36,892 bases of DNA. Origin: CAYJDG01 sp964368875 (GTDB taxonomy: Bacteria > Pseudomonadota > Alphaproteobacteria > Micavibrionales > Micavibrionaceae). Below are positions 6,763 through 15,160 of the stretch, piece by piece (the first letter of the stretch is position 1; every line of letters starts with the position of its first letter). Both the position numbers and the translations under genes were made by a program. The notes under the pieces were generated by a model. The model saw only the letters and a list, made by a program, of their open reading frames with translations, was not told the origin of the DNA and did not search any database. The stretch covers positions 1 to 36,892 of the forward strand of contig CAYJDG010000021.1 of assembly GCA_964368875.1 (NCBI GenBank), in the 5' to 3' direction.

Positions 6763-9386
6763 TTGCCGAGCCTTTCAAGAATGGCCTGCATATGAATCTG
6801 GTCGGCTTTATAATTTCCCGTCAGGGCGTACATAACAGCATTGACGCCGAAGCGCGTCGCCATTTCCTTTTCATCATACGGCGTCGAGCCATCGCTGGCC
6901 CACAACCGCGCCCAGTCGTGACCGGTCAGAACCAGTGACGAGACATCTTCATCAAGCGCGTTGTCCTCGATCCAGATATCTCCGCTTTGTGAAAATTCAG
7001 GGAAAAGGTTGAGCAGGTAAAAGCTTTTAAACAGGACGTGCGTTTCCGGTGCCTGCGCGAGTGGATTGACGCTGACGTTTTTGAGCAGGCTGCGCACCCG
7101 TTCGATCTGCGCCGAACTTGCCACTTGGCCAGGCTGGTAAATGCCGTCGCGCGTATCGAGCAGAATCATGCCGCCGTGATCGAGATAGGATTGCAGGGCG
7201 GTCGCGGCCTCAGCGCTCAAATCCGGCTGGCTTTGCGCAATCGGCCAGTAAATAAACGGATAGAAAACCAGCGGATCCGTTCCGGGTGTCAGCCCGATCA
7301 CTTTGCCCGGTTCGACGGCGGTGCGGTTGCGTAAGGCTTCCGATAGATTTTCTAAGCCCCGCTCGCTCGTCTGGTCGATTACGGTATCGCCAGTGCGGAT
7401 ATAGGCGAGGTGAATCTGGTTGGCCATTTCGGAATCTGCCGCCTGTGCTAAGTGTGGGATGAACAGGATCAGCAGAGGTAAAATCTTACGCAAGCGCATG
7501 CCGAACCCGGACAGAATAAGAATGATCAGCGTATCGAGAATGAAAAGCATAAGAGCGGCATAGAGAAACGGCTTGGCCAGATCGATTTCCTGCGCACCTT
7601 GGGTTGTCATCAGGTTTCCGGCCTGAACATGGCTGGATAGCGGTTCAAGGGGCGGCAGGCGGTCCCCGAGATTGAGCGGCTGGCTCTCTTCGTTTGTGCC
7701 ATAGAGACCCGGCGGGTGCAGCGACGATGGCAGTGTTTGTGCGAAGTCTGCCCGCGCAATCGGTTTAAGCACGGCGGGTGGTTGCACCAACTGCCCAAAG
7801 CCGTTCATCACCAGCAGAGGCTGCAAGGTAGTTCCCTCAGCGACATCCTTGACCGAGCGGGCGGCGAGGGCAGTCAGTTTTTTGAAAATCTCGATATAAA
7901 ATCCTGAAAGCGGCAAATCAGACCAATCGGGTGTGGCGGTGGTATGCACAAGCACAAGCAGTCCTTTGCCATCATATTTTGCCGTGATCAGCGGTGTCTT
8001 GTCCGACAGAGTCACCCATGTGTGTTCCGCGAGATCCGGCAGAGGCTCTGCCAGCACCTGACGACGCACCTGAATATCAGCCGGAATGGCCATGCCTGCA
8101 AACGGGCTTGCCTCATTAAAGGAGGCAATCGACAGGGGGTTGTCCCAGGTCAACTGCCCCTGCAGAGAACGCTCGTAAGGGCGGAGCGGCACTGGGGTTA
8201 GTGCATCGCCGTTTTGCGCGAGCGAGGAATTGGCAAAGCGTAGAACGATCCCACCTTTTTTAATCCATGCGTCAAGTTGCTCCAACGTGCGTGGCGGCAA
8301 TTCGCCACCATCGGCGATGACGATGATGCCGGGATTGCTCTCGATCAGGGTTTCGACAGGACCTGTCGTGAATTTCGCAAACGGTTCGACCGCGCGGGAA
8401 ATGTAATAAGCTGGATCGGAGAGGTGATAGGTGGTTTTTTCGGTTTCGGTGCTGATCAATCCAACCTTATCATTCCCCTGATGCTGAGGGCGCAGCATCA
8501 CTGCGCCTGCACCGTTGCGGCTAGCCAGTTGAGCCCGGGTAATGCCCGTGAGTTCCGTGACTGGCAGCGACGAGAGAACATCGACATAACCCTGTCCACC
8601 GATCACGCGGGCGGAGGCCTGATCGACGAGGCGCCCTTTTGCGTCGGTCGCCCGCACTTGGAAAACCTGCCCCGGCATTCCGGTCACGGCTTCGATGCGT
8701 CCAAGCGATGCTGGCTGGTCTTCGCCCGGCGCCCGCAGGATCAGCGGCAGATCGGTTTGCGCCGGAACGAATACTTTAAGGGAATCGCTCAAAGAAACCA
8801 GATCGGCATACCCCGGCTCGGCCAGACCCGCGGTGATCCAGTAAAGTGATTTCTCTTTATCTGCGGCCAAACCTTTGGCGACAAGGGCAGGCAATCCCGG
8901 CCATGGTGCAATCGTCAAGCCTTTGAGTTGAGCGATCACCTGTCCGGCTGAGGCTGTTGGAAAAAATTGCGGCTGGGTTTCTCCGGCAAGCGGCGCGGTC
9001 AGAACAAGTTTAACCGGACGGTTGTCGCGTTGCGCTTGAGTGGCAAGACGCAATGCTTCGGTCTGTTGCACTGGCCAAGTCTGGCTCGCGGCCCAACCGT
9101 TATCAACTATTAAAACAAGCTCACCGCTGCCGCTGAGTTTTTCACTGGGATTGATCACCGGATGGGCGAGGCCAATGATCAAACAGGCAAGCATAAGAAG
9201 GCGGAGCAAGAGAATCCACCACGGAATTTTATGTACGGGCGGATTTTTTTGATCAAGATCGTGCAGAAAACGAATAGTCGGCAGTAATACGCGCTTGGCT
9301 GCAGGCGGAATCACGCGCAGCAACAGATAGATAAACGGCAACGCCAGCAGCGCAGTCAGGAGCAGGGGATGCAGGAACGCAATCAT
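6759..9386 (-). CDS. BatA-type N-terminal domain plus DUF4159 membrane protein
   Basis: 875 residues. The N-terminal 95 residues match the aerotolerance-regulator BatA N-terminal domain: two membrane helices, with basic residues and L-L-P-T-I-R-F-L between them. The following VWA-like part has a degenerate metal site (L-V-L-I-V-D-N-G-W) and probably binds no metal. A membrane segment at about 610-630 precedes the C-terminal DUF4159 domain (about 655-870), with I-H-L-A-Y-I-R-T-G-D at its start and L-D-H-G-G-M-I-L-L-D-T-R-D inside. Four-base overlaps with both neighbours show a tight operon. The family accompanies MoxR ATPases; a role in envelope-protein maturation is inferred from that association only. 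Confidence 0.82.
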   Translation of the reverse strand: MIAFLHPLLLTALLALPFIYLLLRVIPPAAKRVLLPTIRFLHDLDQKNPPVHKIPWWILLLRLLMLACLIIGLAHPVINPSEKLSGSGELVLIVDNGWAASQTWPVQQTEALRLATQAQRDNRPVKLVLTAPLAGETQPQFFPTASAGQVIAQLKGLTIAPWPGLPALVAKGLAADKEKSLYWITAGLAEPGYADLVSLSDSLKVFVPAQTDLPLILRAPGEDQPASLGRIEAVTGMPGQVFQVRATDAKGRLVDQASARVIGGQGYVDVLSSLPVTELTGITRAQLASRNGAGAVMLRPQHQGNDKVGLISTETEKTTYHLSDPAYYISRAVEPFAKFTTGPVETLIESNPGIIVIADGGELPPRTLEQLDAWIKKGGIVLRFANSSLAQNGDALTPVPLRPYERSLQGQLTWDNPLSIASFNEASPFAGMAIPADIQVRRQVLAEPLPDLAEHTWVTLSDKTPLITAKYDGKGLLVLVHTTATPDWSDLPLSGFYIEIFKKLTALAARSVKDVAEGTTLQPLLVMNGFGQLVQPPAVLKPIARADFAQTLPSSLHPPGLYGTNEESQPLNLGDRLPPLEPLSSHVQAGNLMTTQGAQEIDLAKPFLYAALMLFILDTLIILILSGFGMRLRKILPLLILFIPHLAQAADSEMANQIHLAYIRTGDTVIDQTSERGLENLSEALRNRTAVEPGKVIGLTPGTDPLVFYPFIYWPIAQSQPDLSAEAATALQSYLDHGGMILLDTRDGIYQPGQVASSAQIERVRSLLKNVSVNPLAQAPETHVLFKSFYLLNLFPEFSQSGDIWIEDNALDEDVSSLVLTGHDWARLWASDGSTPYDEKEMATRFGVNAVMYALTGNYKADQIHMQAILERLGK

Positions 9387-10228
9387 GCTGTTTCCCCTTG
9401 TTGCAGGATATCAAGGAGTGGCGGGAAGGCATCATCGCCCGCGCGGAAGAGCGTATAGGTCCAGTTCTGCGTCACGGCGACAGTGCGAACAGCTTCAAGG
9501 TGGGCATTCAGGCGCTCCAGATACGCCGCGCGGATACCGCTGACGCTTAAAACTTCTTCATTGTCCATCCGTCCGGGATGCTCGAACAGCACACGCCCCT
9601 GAAACGGCAGATCGAGTTCTGCCGGATCAAGAATCTGGACCAGATGTACTCTCCGACCGCCGGGCACAGCCTGAAGCAAGGTCTGCAATTTTTCCAATGG
9701 GTCTAAAAAATCACCGATCAGGAAAATTTCTTCGGCAGCCAGGTCGTCGGCGCGGGGTTTATAGGCTGCCTCGCTCAGAATACCCGTCAGCGTATCAATC
9801 GCCACCGTTCCCGCGCCGCATAGTTTCAACGGATCGTGATGGCGGGCGCACAGCATCGCCAGAGTCAGCGCAATCACCGCGCCGCATTCATATTTACTAG
9901 GCGTGCCGAACATCATGCTTGGATCATTCTGCAACCACACAGCGGTGCGTTGCTGCGTTTCCTGTTCTTTCTGGCGGATCAGCAGGCGATCGGATTTGCC
10001 AGACTGTTTCCAGTCAATCGCGCGGGCGTGATCGCCGCTCTGGAAATCCCGGTACTGCCAGAAATCGTGACCGACACCGCCTTTGCGCTCAGTGTGCTGG
10101 CCACGCCGTGGTGTGCCTGTGACCGAACGCAGGAGTTGGGCGTCTTTCAAACGTGCATATAGCTCTTCTGCCTGCTGCCGCAGGGCAATGGCGCGGGTTT
10201 GCCGCTTTTCGAAGAGCCGCAGCGCCAT
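9383..10228 (-). CDS. DUF58 domain-containing protein
   Basis: 281 residues. The DUF58 signature is clear at residues 55-90: D-F-W-Q-Y-R-D-F-Q-S-G-D, A-I-D-W-K-Q-S-G-K and R-Q-K-E-Q-E. DUF58 proteins carry a VWA-like fold and are regularly encoded right after a MoxR ATPase, as here, with a five-base gap from the upstream stop. It has no membrane segment, so it is probably the cytoplasmic adaptor between MoxR and the membrane proteins downstream. That role is inferred from family context. It overlaps the downstream gene by four bases. Confidence 0.88.
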   Translation of the reverse strand: MALRLFEKRQTRAIALRQQAEELYARLKDAQLLRSVTGTPRRGQHTERKGGVGHDFWQYRDFQSGDHARAIDWKQSGKSDRLLIRQKEQETQQRTAVWLQNDPSMMFGTPSKYECGAVIALTLAMLCARHHDPLKLCGAGTVAIDTLTGILSEAAYKPRADDLAAEEIFLIGDFLDPLEKLQTLLQAVPGGRRVHLVQILDPAELDLPFQGRVLFEHPGRMDNEEVLSVSGIRAAYLERLNAHLEAVRTVAVTQNWTYTLFRAGDDAFPPLLDILQQGETA

Positions 10229-10233
10229 GTGAG

Positions 10234-11226
10234 TTAGAGTCCTGCGCCGAGTTTGGCGATCAGGCTGTCGATACTCAGGCCTTCGGCGCGCGCTTTATAG
10301 GTGAGCGCCATGCGGTGACGCAGAACCGGAGCGGCGAGTGCGATCACGTCATCAACGGATGGTGCCCCGCGTCCCTCTAACAACGCGTTGGCCTTCACTG
10401 CCAGCATCAAGGCCTGTGCAGCACGCGGGCCGGGCGCCCAGGTGACAAAATTTTTGACTTCGGGCAACGCGCTCTCATTATCCGGACGGCCTCGGCGTAC
10501 GAGGGAGAGAATGGCATTGACCACCTGATCACCCACGGGAATGTCGCGCACCAGCGCCTGCATCTCCTGAAGTTCACTTGCGCTAAGCACAGCAACGGGT
10601 TTGCGCGTTTCGGCGGAGGTCGTCACGACCAGCATCTGGCGCTCGGCCTCAAGCGGAGGATAGGTCACATCAACCTGCATCAGGAAGCGGTCGAGCTGGG
10701 CTTCCGGCATCGGATAGGTACCTTCCTGCTCAATCGGGTTCTGTGTCGCCAGAACGTGAAACGGTGCGGGCAGATCGCGCGAGGTGCCATTCACCGTCAC
10801 ACGCTTTTCCTGCATCGCCTGTAAGAGAGCGGATTGTGTGCGCGGGCTGGCGCGGTTGATTTCATCGGCCATGAGCAATTGTGTAAAGACCGGACCTTCG
10901 ATAAAGCGGAATGAGCGGCGGCCAGTGTCATCCTGTTCAAGCACGTCACTGCCGAGGATATCAGCGGGCATCAGGTCGGGCGTACACTGGATGCGGCTGG
11001 TTTGCAGACCGAGCACCGTACCGACCGTATCGACCAATAAAGTTTTTGCCAGACCCGGCACGCCGACGAGCAGAACGTGGCCGCCTGCGAGGAGGGTGAT
11101 CAGCGTCTGGTCGACCACAGCGTCCTGTCCATAAATGATCCGGGAAATTTCAGCGCGGACGCGGGCGAGGCGGTCACCGGCTTGGGCAAGACGGGACGGA
11201 ATTGAATTTGGGACAGAACTGGTCAT
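10234..11226 (-). CDS. MoxR family AAA+ ATPase
   Basis: 330 residues. The Walker A motif G-V-P-G-L-A-K-T is at residues 55-62, Walker B L-L-M-A-D-E-I-N at 117-124, followed by R-A-S-P-R-T-Q-S-A-L-L-Q-A-M-Q-E. The sensor region reads A-T-Q-N-P-I-E-Q-E-G-T-Y-P-M-P-E-A-Q-L-D-R. MoxR ATPases act as chaperone-like factors that mature or activate VWA-domain partners. The three downstream genes supply such partners. It is the first gene of the operon, divergent from the DUF1285-cca unit across a 72-base region. Confidence 0.93.
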   Translation of the reverse strand: MTSSVPNSIPSRLAQAGDRLARVRAEISRIIYGQDAVVDQTLITLLAGGHVLLVGVPGLAKTLLVDTVGTVLGLQTSRIQCTPDLMPADILGSDVLEQDDTGRRSFRFIEGPVFTQLLMADEINRASPRTQSALLQAMQEKRVTVNGTSRDLPAPFHVLATQNPIEQEGTYPMPEAQLDRFLMQVDVTYPPLEAERQMLVVTTSAETRKPVAVLSASELQEMQALVRDIPVGDQVVNAILSLVRRGRPDNESALPEVKNFVTWAPGPRAAQALMLAVKANALLEGRGAPSVDDVIALAAPVLRHRMALTYKARAEGLSIDSLIAKLGAGL

Positions 11227-11245
11227 GAAGTATCCTTAAGCACTG

Positions 11246-11274
11246 TTGGTCTGTGATGGATATGAACGTATAAT
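11246..11274 (+). promoter_or_regulatory. Sigma70-type promoter for DUF1285-cca
   Basis: TTGGTC at 11246-11251 and a perfect TATAAT at 11269-11274 are separated by 17 bases. This predicts transcription from about 11281, just ahead of the ATG at 11299, so the leader would be very short. The -35 box matches consensus only in its first half. Confidence 0.5.
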
Positions 11275-11288
11275 ATAAGAATCTTATA
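11274..11288. promoter_or_regulatory. Palindrome in the moxR / DUF1285 divergent promoter region
   Basis: TATAAGA, a central A, then TCTTATA form a perfect 15-base palindrome. It begins within the predicted -10 box of the plus-strand promoter and covers the expected start of transcription. It could be an operator for either divergent unit. It is AT-rich, so chance is possible. Confidence 0.3.
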
Positions 11289-11298
11289 GCAAGCTCAG

Positions 11299-11841
11299 AT
11301 GATGCAAAACGACGATATTCCCTACCGTGATTATGACCATGCCGCCAAGTTTGCGGCAGGTTACGCTTTTACTATCGACCGCGACGGACGGTGGTATTGC
11401 CACGATCCCGGTATGGGCGAAGGTCCGATTCGGCGCGAAAGTCTCGCCAGGCTCTTCGCTGGGGCAGGGACAGGCTGGATGGCCGGAAAGGGATTATCGG
11501 TTGATGCGGATGGAATCTATTGGCTGAAGTCGCCGCATGATGTCTATAAAATCGATGTCGAAGACGTGCCGTTCGTGATCGTGGATTATGATCGCAAGGC
11601 GCAAATGCTCATTCTGAAAACCAATTTCGGCGAAGAGGTCACACTCAACGCTGATCATACATTTTTGTTCCGCCCCGACGGGCCTTTTCCAGATGTTCCT
11701 TATGTTGAAGTGCGCAAGGGTCTGCTGGCGCGGGTCGGGCGGGCAGTCTTTTATAATCTCGCCGCCGAAGCGGTCCATCACAATGCCGATCTCAGCATCG
11801 AAAGCGGTGGCAGATACCATCATCTGGGCAGGGCCGCATGA
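11299..11841 (+). CDS. DUF1285 domain-containing protein
   Basis: 180 residues, near the usual DUF1285 length. Features that fit the family are the repeated F-T-I-D-R-D-G-R-W-Y-C-H-D and S-V-D-A-D-G-I-Y-W-L-K-S-P segments, the P-I-R-R-E-S-L-A-R-L-F turn and V-D-V-P-F-V-like strands in the middle. The C-terminus ends with a G-R-Y-H-H-L-G motif. DUF1285 is frequently encoded directly before CCA tRNA nucleotidyltransferase in alphaproteobacteria, as here with an ATGA overlap. The biochemical function is unknown. It has no signal peptide, so it is cytoplasmic. Confidence 0.85.
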   Translation: MMQNDDIPYRDYDHAAKFAAGYAFTIDRDGRWYCHDPGMGEGPIRRESLARLFAGAGTGWMAGKGLSVDADGIYWLKSPHDVYKIDVEDVPFVIVDYDRKAQMLILKTNFGEEVTLNADHTFLFRPDGPFPDVPYVEVRKGLLARVGRAVFYNLAAEAVHHNADLSIESGGRYHHLGRAA

Positions 11842-12995
11842 AAATTCCCGCCATTGCCATCACGCCCCCGGTCAGAAAGATTTTTGCGGCCCTCGGCGGC
11901 GATACTGATACCCGCATGGTCGGCGGCTGTGTCCGCAATGCCCTGATCGGGGTGCCGTGCGGCGATATTGATATCGCGACGAAACTTCTGCCTGCCGAGG
12001 TCATGAAACGGCTAAAAACAGCCGGAATTAAAGTCATTCCAACCGGGATCGACCACGGCACAGTGACGGCGGTTGTCGACAAACAGGGCTTTGAAATCAC
12101 CACTCTGCGCCGGGATGTCGCGACCGATGGCCGCCGGGCTGTGGTTGCCTACACCGATGACTGGGCCGAAGATGCCCGCCGCCGCGATTTCACGATGAAC
12201 ACACTTTTCGCCGATCTCTCTGGTAAAGTTTACGATCCGCTTGGGCAGGGCATTCAGGATCTCGAGCGGCGCAAAATCATTTTTGTCGGTGATCCCGCTG
12301 AGAGAATTAAAGAGGATTATCTCCGCGTCCTGCGCTTCTTCCGCTTCCACGTAAAATACGGCAAAGGCACACCCGATCGCGCTGCCTTGGCGGCCTGTGC
12401 CGCTGCGTCTCGTAAATTGAAAACCCTGTCAAAAGAACGGGTTACGCAGGAAGTTTTAAAAATACTCGAAGTTGCGAAATGCCCGCCAGTGCTGAGCTTG
12501 ATGCGTACCCAAGGCCTGCTTAAGGATGTGATTGCAGCGAGCTATGAAGAAGCCACCCTTAGCGCGTTGATAAAGAAACAAAAAGAGCCGGAGTTGGCCG
12601 CACGTTTGGTGCTGCTGGCGGGTAACAAAGCTACGGGTGTTAAAAAATTGATGGAGGCGTTACGCCTGCCGAATAAAACCATGCAACTCATGGACACGAT
12701 CCTTGCCGCGCAGAAAACGTTAAAGGATTTATCGCCTCAGTCCGTGCGGCTGTCTTTGTACCGGCATGGTCATGCCTCGACAGTTCAGGCGCTTTATATC
12801 CTCAATGCCCCTGCGAAACTTCTGAAAGTGGCAGCTGAACCGATCCCGGTTTTCCCCGTGACAGGTAAGGCTCTGCTGAAGGCGGGTTATGCGTCAGGTC
12901 CTGAAATGGGGCAAATTTTGAAAAAGTTTGAAGCCAAATGGATCAAGTCCGGCTTTAAGGCCATTTCGCTTCCGGCGGCAGTGACATCAGAATAG
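11838..12995 (+). CDS. cca: CCA tRNA nucleotidyltransferase / poly(A) polymerase family
   Basis: 385 residues. This class II nucleotidyltransferase would add or repair the 3' CCA of tRNAs, or act as a poly(A) polymerase; sequence alone does not separate the two well. The glycine motif V-G-G-C-V-R-N is at about 28-34, and the metal-binding Asp pair at 43 and 45 in G-D-I-D-I-A-T. Further motifs are R-R-R-D-F-T-M-N-T-L and R-I-K-E-D-Y-L-R-V-L-R-F-F-R-F, all standard for the family. The start overlaps DUF1285 by four bases. The last 41 bases overlap the 3' end of hemF on the other strand. Confidence 0.93.
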   Translation: MKIPAIAITPPVRKIFAALGGDTDTRMVGGCVRNALIGVPCGDIDIATKLLPAEVMKRLKTAGIKVIPTGIDHGTVTAVVDKQGFEITTLRRDVATDGRRAVVAYTDDWAEDARRRDFTMNTLFADLSGKVYDPLGQGIQDLERRKIIFVGDPAERIKEDYLRVLRFFRFHVKYGKGTPDRAALAACAAASRKLKTLSKERVTQEVLKILEVAKCPPVLSLMRTQGLLKDVIAASYEEATLSALIKKQKEPELAARLVLLAGNKATGVKKLMEALRLPNKTMQLMDTILAAQKTLKDLSPQSVRLSLYRHGHASTVQALYILNAPAKLLKVAAEPIPVFPVTGKALLKAGYASGPEMGQILKKFEAKWIKSGFKAISLPAAVTSE

Positions 12996-13815
12996 CTTCG
13001 GTATTGCCCCCGGTCTTCAGACCGAACTGCGTCCCCCGGTCATAAACCAGATTGAATTCTGCATAGCGTCCGCGCCGCACCAGCTGGTGTTCGCGCTGCG
13101 CATCCGTCCAGTCTTCGTTCATGTGACGGCGCACCAGTTGCGGGTAGATATTCAGAAATGTTTTGCCGACATCCTGAGTAAAGGCAAAATCCTTGTCCCA
13201 GTCGCCGCTGTCGAGATAATCGTAAAAGATCCCGCCCACGCCGCGGGCTTCGTTGCGGTGAGGGATAAAGAAATAGGTATCTGCCCACTCCTTGAATTTT
13301 GGATAATAGGCCGGATCATGGCGGTCGCAGCATGCTTTTTGCGCGGCGTGAAAATCTGCAGTGTCCTGCGCATCCGGCACCATCGGATTGAGATCGCTGC
13401 CGCCGCCGAACCATTGCTTTGACGTGACGATCATACGCGTATTCATATGCACCGCAGGCACCTGTGGCGACTGCATATGCGCGACCAATGAAATCCCCGC
13501 CGCCCAGAATTCTCCGCCGTTGCTGTCGGCACCCGGTATTTGCGCGCGGAACGCTTCGCTGAATTTCCCATGTACGATGGAAATATTTACGCCGACTTTT
13601 TCAAAGACCCGACCGCGCATAATCGCCATCTCGCCACCGCCGCCTGGTGTGCCGTCTTCATTGGTACGGTCCCACGCTTTGCGTTCAAAGCGGGCAGGGG
13701 GAAGGTCTCTTTTGGATGTGCCAGTGAGTTCAGTTTCAATGACCTCAAATTCCGCGCAGATTTGATTGCGCAAGTCTTTGAACCAGTCAGTTGCGGTTTG
13801 TTTTTGTATTTGCAT
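12955..13815 (-). CDS. hemF: Oxygen-dependent coproporphyrinogen III oxidase HemF
   Basis: 286 residues. HemF decarboxylates coproporphyrinogen III to protoporphyrinogen IX using oxygen, in haem synthesis. The family signature F-F-I-P-H-R-N-E-A-R-G-V-G-G-I-F-Y-D is at 182-199. Others are G-G-G-S-D-L-N-P and the C-terminal F-N-L-V-Y-D-R-G-T-Q-F-G-L with T-E-A-I-L-M-S-L-P-P. The protein stops soon after, at K-W-P, shorter than the E. coli enzyme but as I recall for alphaproteobacterial ones. The ATG is one base after the stop of the pilin-like gene and has no clear ribosome site, so translation may be coupled. Its haem product suits the adjacent cytochrome bc1 operon. Confidence 0.95.
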   Translation of the reverse strand: MQIQKQTATDWFKDLRNQICAEFEVIETELTGTSKRDLPPARFERKAWDRTNEDGTPGGGGEMAIMRGRVFEKVGVNISIVHGKFSEAFRAQIPGADSNGGEFWAAGISLVAHMQSPQVPAVHMNTRMIVTSKQWFGGGSDLNPMVPDAQDTADFHAAQKACCDRHDPAYYPKFKEWADTYFFIPHRNEARGVGGIFYDYLDSGDWDKDFAFTQDVGKTFLNIYPQLVRRHMNEDWTDAQREHQLVRRGRYAEFNLVYDRGTQFGLKTGGNTEAILMSLPPEAKWP

Positions 13816-13816
13816 T

Positions 13817-14539
13817 TTAACGGGAGATCAGCACTTCGTAGAAATAATAATTACCCGCGCTCTGCTCGATACATCCGGACGGTTTACCTTTGAAGGCGCC
13901 ACTTATCGCGGACCATTGGTTATAAACACCCTGAAAAGGATTGTTATCGTTGGTGTCGAGGCTAGCGAGGATCGATCCTGAAATGTTGTTCTTTTCATTG
14001 ATGAAATCGCACAGCTCTTTGGTGATGAACGGGGCCATGATCAACAGGTCGGCACCTGCGGTCGTGCCGATATCCTCGATCTGATTGTTGCCGTTGAAAA
14101 AATAGATATTGGATTTGTTGTGCGCCCCAGTCACCAGTTTTTCTGGGACTTGAATGCCGTGGGAAATAAAAGGAAAAATCACATTGCCGCCGCGTACATC
14201 GAACACGTTACAGGCGCCCGTGGCTGGGGCAAGCGGATTAGCGTAGGCGAAGTTCATATCGCTTGGTGATTTTCTGACCTGCCCGGATACGGGGCCGTCA
14301 AAGCTGATTTGATAAACGCTGCACCCGCCGACGCGCAACCGCTCGATGGCAGTTTTGACGCTGCTCGAAAATCCCATGAGTTCAGTTGCCTGCAATTGCA
14401 ATGTATCGCGCGAGTCATTTGTTCCTGTGGCGCGCATCGTGCTTGAGACCGCAAACGAGAGAGCGGCGAAAAGAACGACGGCTATCAGGATCAGGAACAT
14501 CACATTTCCGGATGAGGAATTTTTGTTCATCGCGATCAT
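13817..14539 (-). CDS. Pilin-like single-pass membrane protein of unknown function
   Basis: 240 residues. After a short N-terminus with N-K-N-S-S-S-G-N there is one hydrophobic helix (about 14-31, V-M-F-L-I-L-I-A-V-V-L-F-A-A-L-S-F-A), then a long polar extracytoplasmic domain with several cysteines. The layout recalls type IV pilins and pseudopilins, but the Glu at +5 after the glycine is absent, so normal prepilin processing is doubtful. The ATG at 14539 overlaps the trmL stop (ATGA); a second ATG at 14530 is equally possible. It lies between trmL and hemF in one tight operon. I do not recognise the family by name; similar proteins with this N-terminus occur in some alphaproteobacteria as far as I recall. 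Confidence 0.65.
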   Translation of the reverse strand: MIAMNKNSSSGNVMFLILIAVVLFAALSFAVSSTMRATGTNDSRDTLQLQATELMGFSSSVKTAIERLRVGGCSVYQISFDGPVSGQVRKSPSDMNFAYANPLAPATGACNVFDVRGGNVIFPFISHGIQVPEKLVTGAHNKSNIYFFNGNNQIEDIGTTAGADLLIMAPFITKELCDFINEKNNISGSILASLDTNDNNPFQGVYNQWSAISGAFKGKPSGCIEQSAGNYYFYEVLISR

Positions 14540-14997
14540 GGTAAAAGGCCCTCAAGGCGAAATTGCCGACTAACTTCACCTAACACGATGCTGGCGGCCA
14601 TGGCCACATTGAAAGAGCGGATTACAGGGGTCATGGGAATAACTATCCGGCCATCGGCGCGGGCATGCACCTCGTCAGGAACACCTGCGCTTTCACGCCC
14701 TAGGAGCAGGGTGTCATCCGGCTTGAATTGATACTCTATATAAGGTGTGGCCGCCTTGGTGGTCAGAAGGACGATCCGTCCGGGCTTTTTATTTTCCAGA
14801 AAACCTTTCCAACTGCTGTAGCGGGTCAGTGCGACATGGTCATAATAATCGAGCGCTGCCGTCCGGATCTTCTTTTCATCCCAAATAAACCCGAATGGCT
14901 CGATCAGATCGAGGGGTGCGCCAAATCCGGCGCACAGACGCATTAATGCGCCTGTATTTTGGGGGATATCGGGCTGGTAGGCGGCGAGGTGGATCAT
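14536..14997 (-). CDS. trmL: tRNA (cytidine(34)-2'-O)-methyltransferase TrmL
   Basis: 153 residues from the ATG at 14997. TrmL is a SPOUT methyltransferase that modifies the wobble nucleotide of some leucine tRNAs. Motifs: Y-Q-P-D-I-P-Q-N-T-G near the N-terminus, L-L-L-G-R-E-S-A-G-V-P-D-E-V, and R-S-F-N-V-A-M-A-A-S-I-V-L-G-E close to the C-terminus, which form the trefoil-knot SAM site. The ATG fits the usual family start but has no ribosome site. A GTG at 15033, twelve codons upstream, has GGAA eight bases ahead and is a real alternative. It is the first gene of a unit with the pilin-like gene and hemF, divergent from petABC. Confidence 0.9.
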   Translation of the reverse strand: MIHLAAYQPDIPQNTGALMRLCAGFGAPLDLIEPFGFIWDEKKIRTAALDYYDHVALTRYSSWKGFLENKKPGRIVLLTTKAATPYIEYQFKPDDTLLLGRESAGVPDEVHARADGRIVIPMTPVIRSFNVAMAASIVLGEVSRQFRLEGLLP

Positions 14998-15160
14998 AGG
15001 GGCGGCTTTACCATGGAAAGGGGCTGATTTCACGGCAATATTTCCAAAGAGGGGCTGGATTTACGCCGTGGGATGGATTATCAATTGGGTGAGATTCGCA
15101 AAGGATCAGCCAATGGTCTGAAATCATTGGAAAAAGTTTAACTTTAGATAGCTCTGAACC

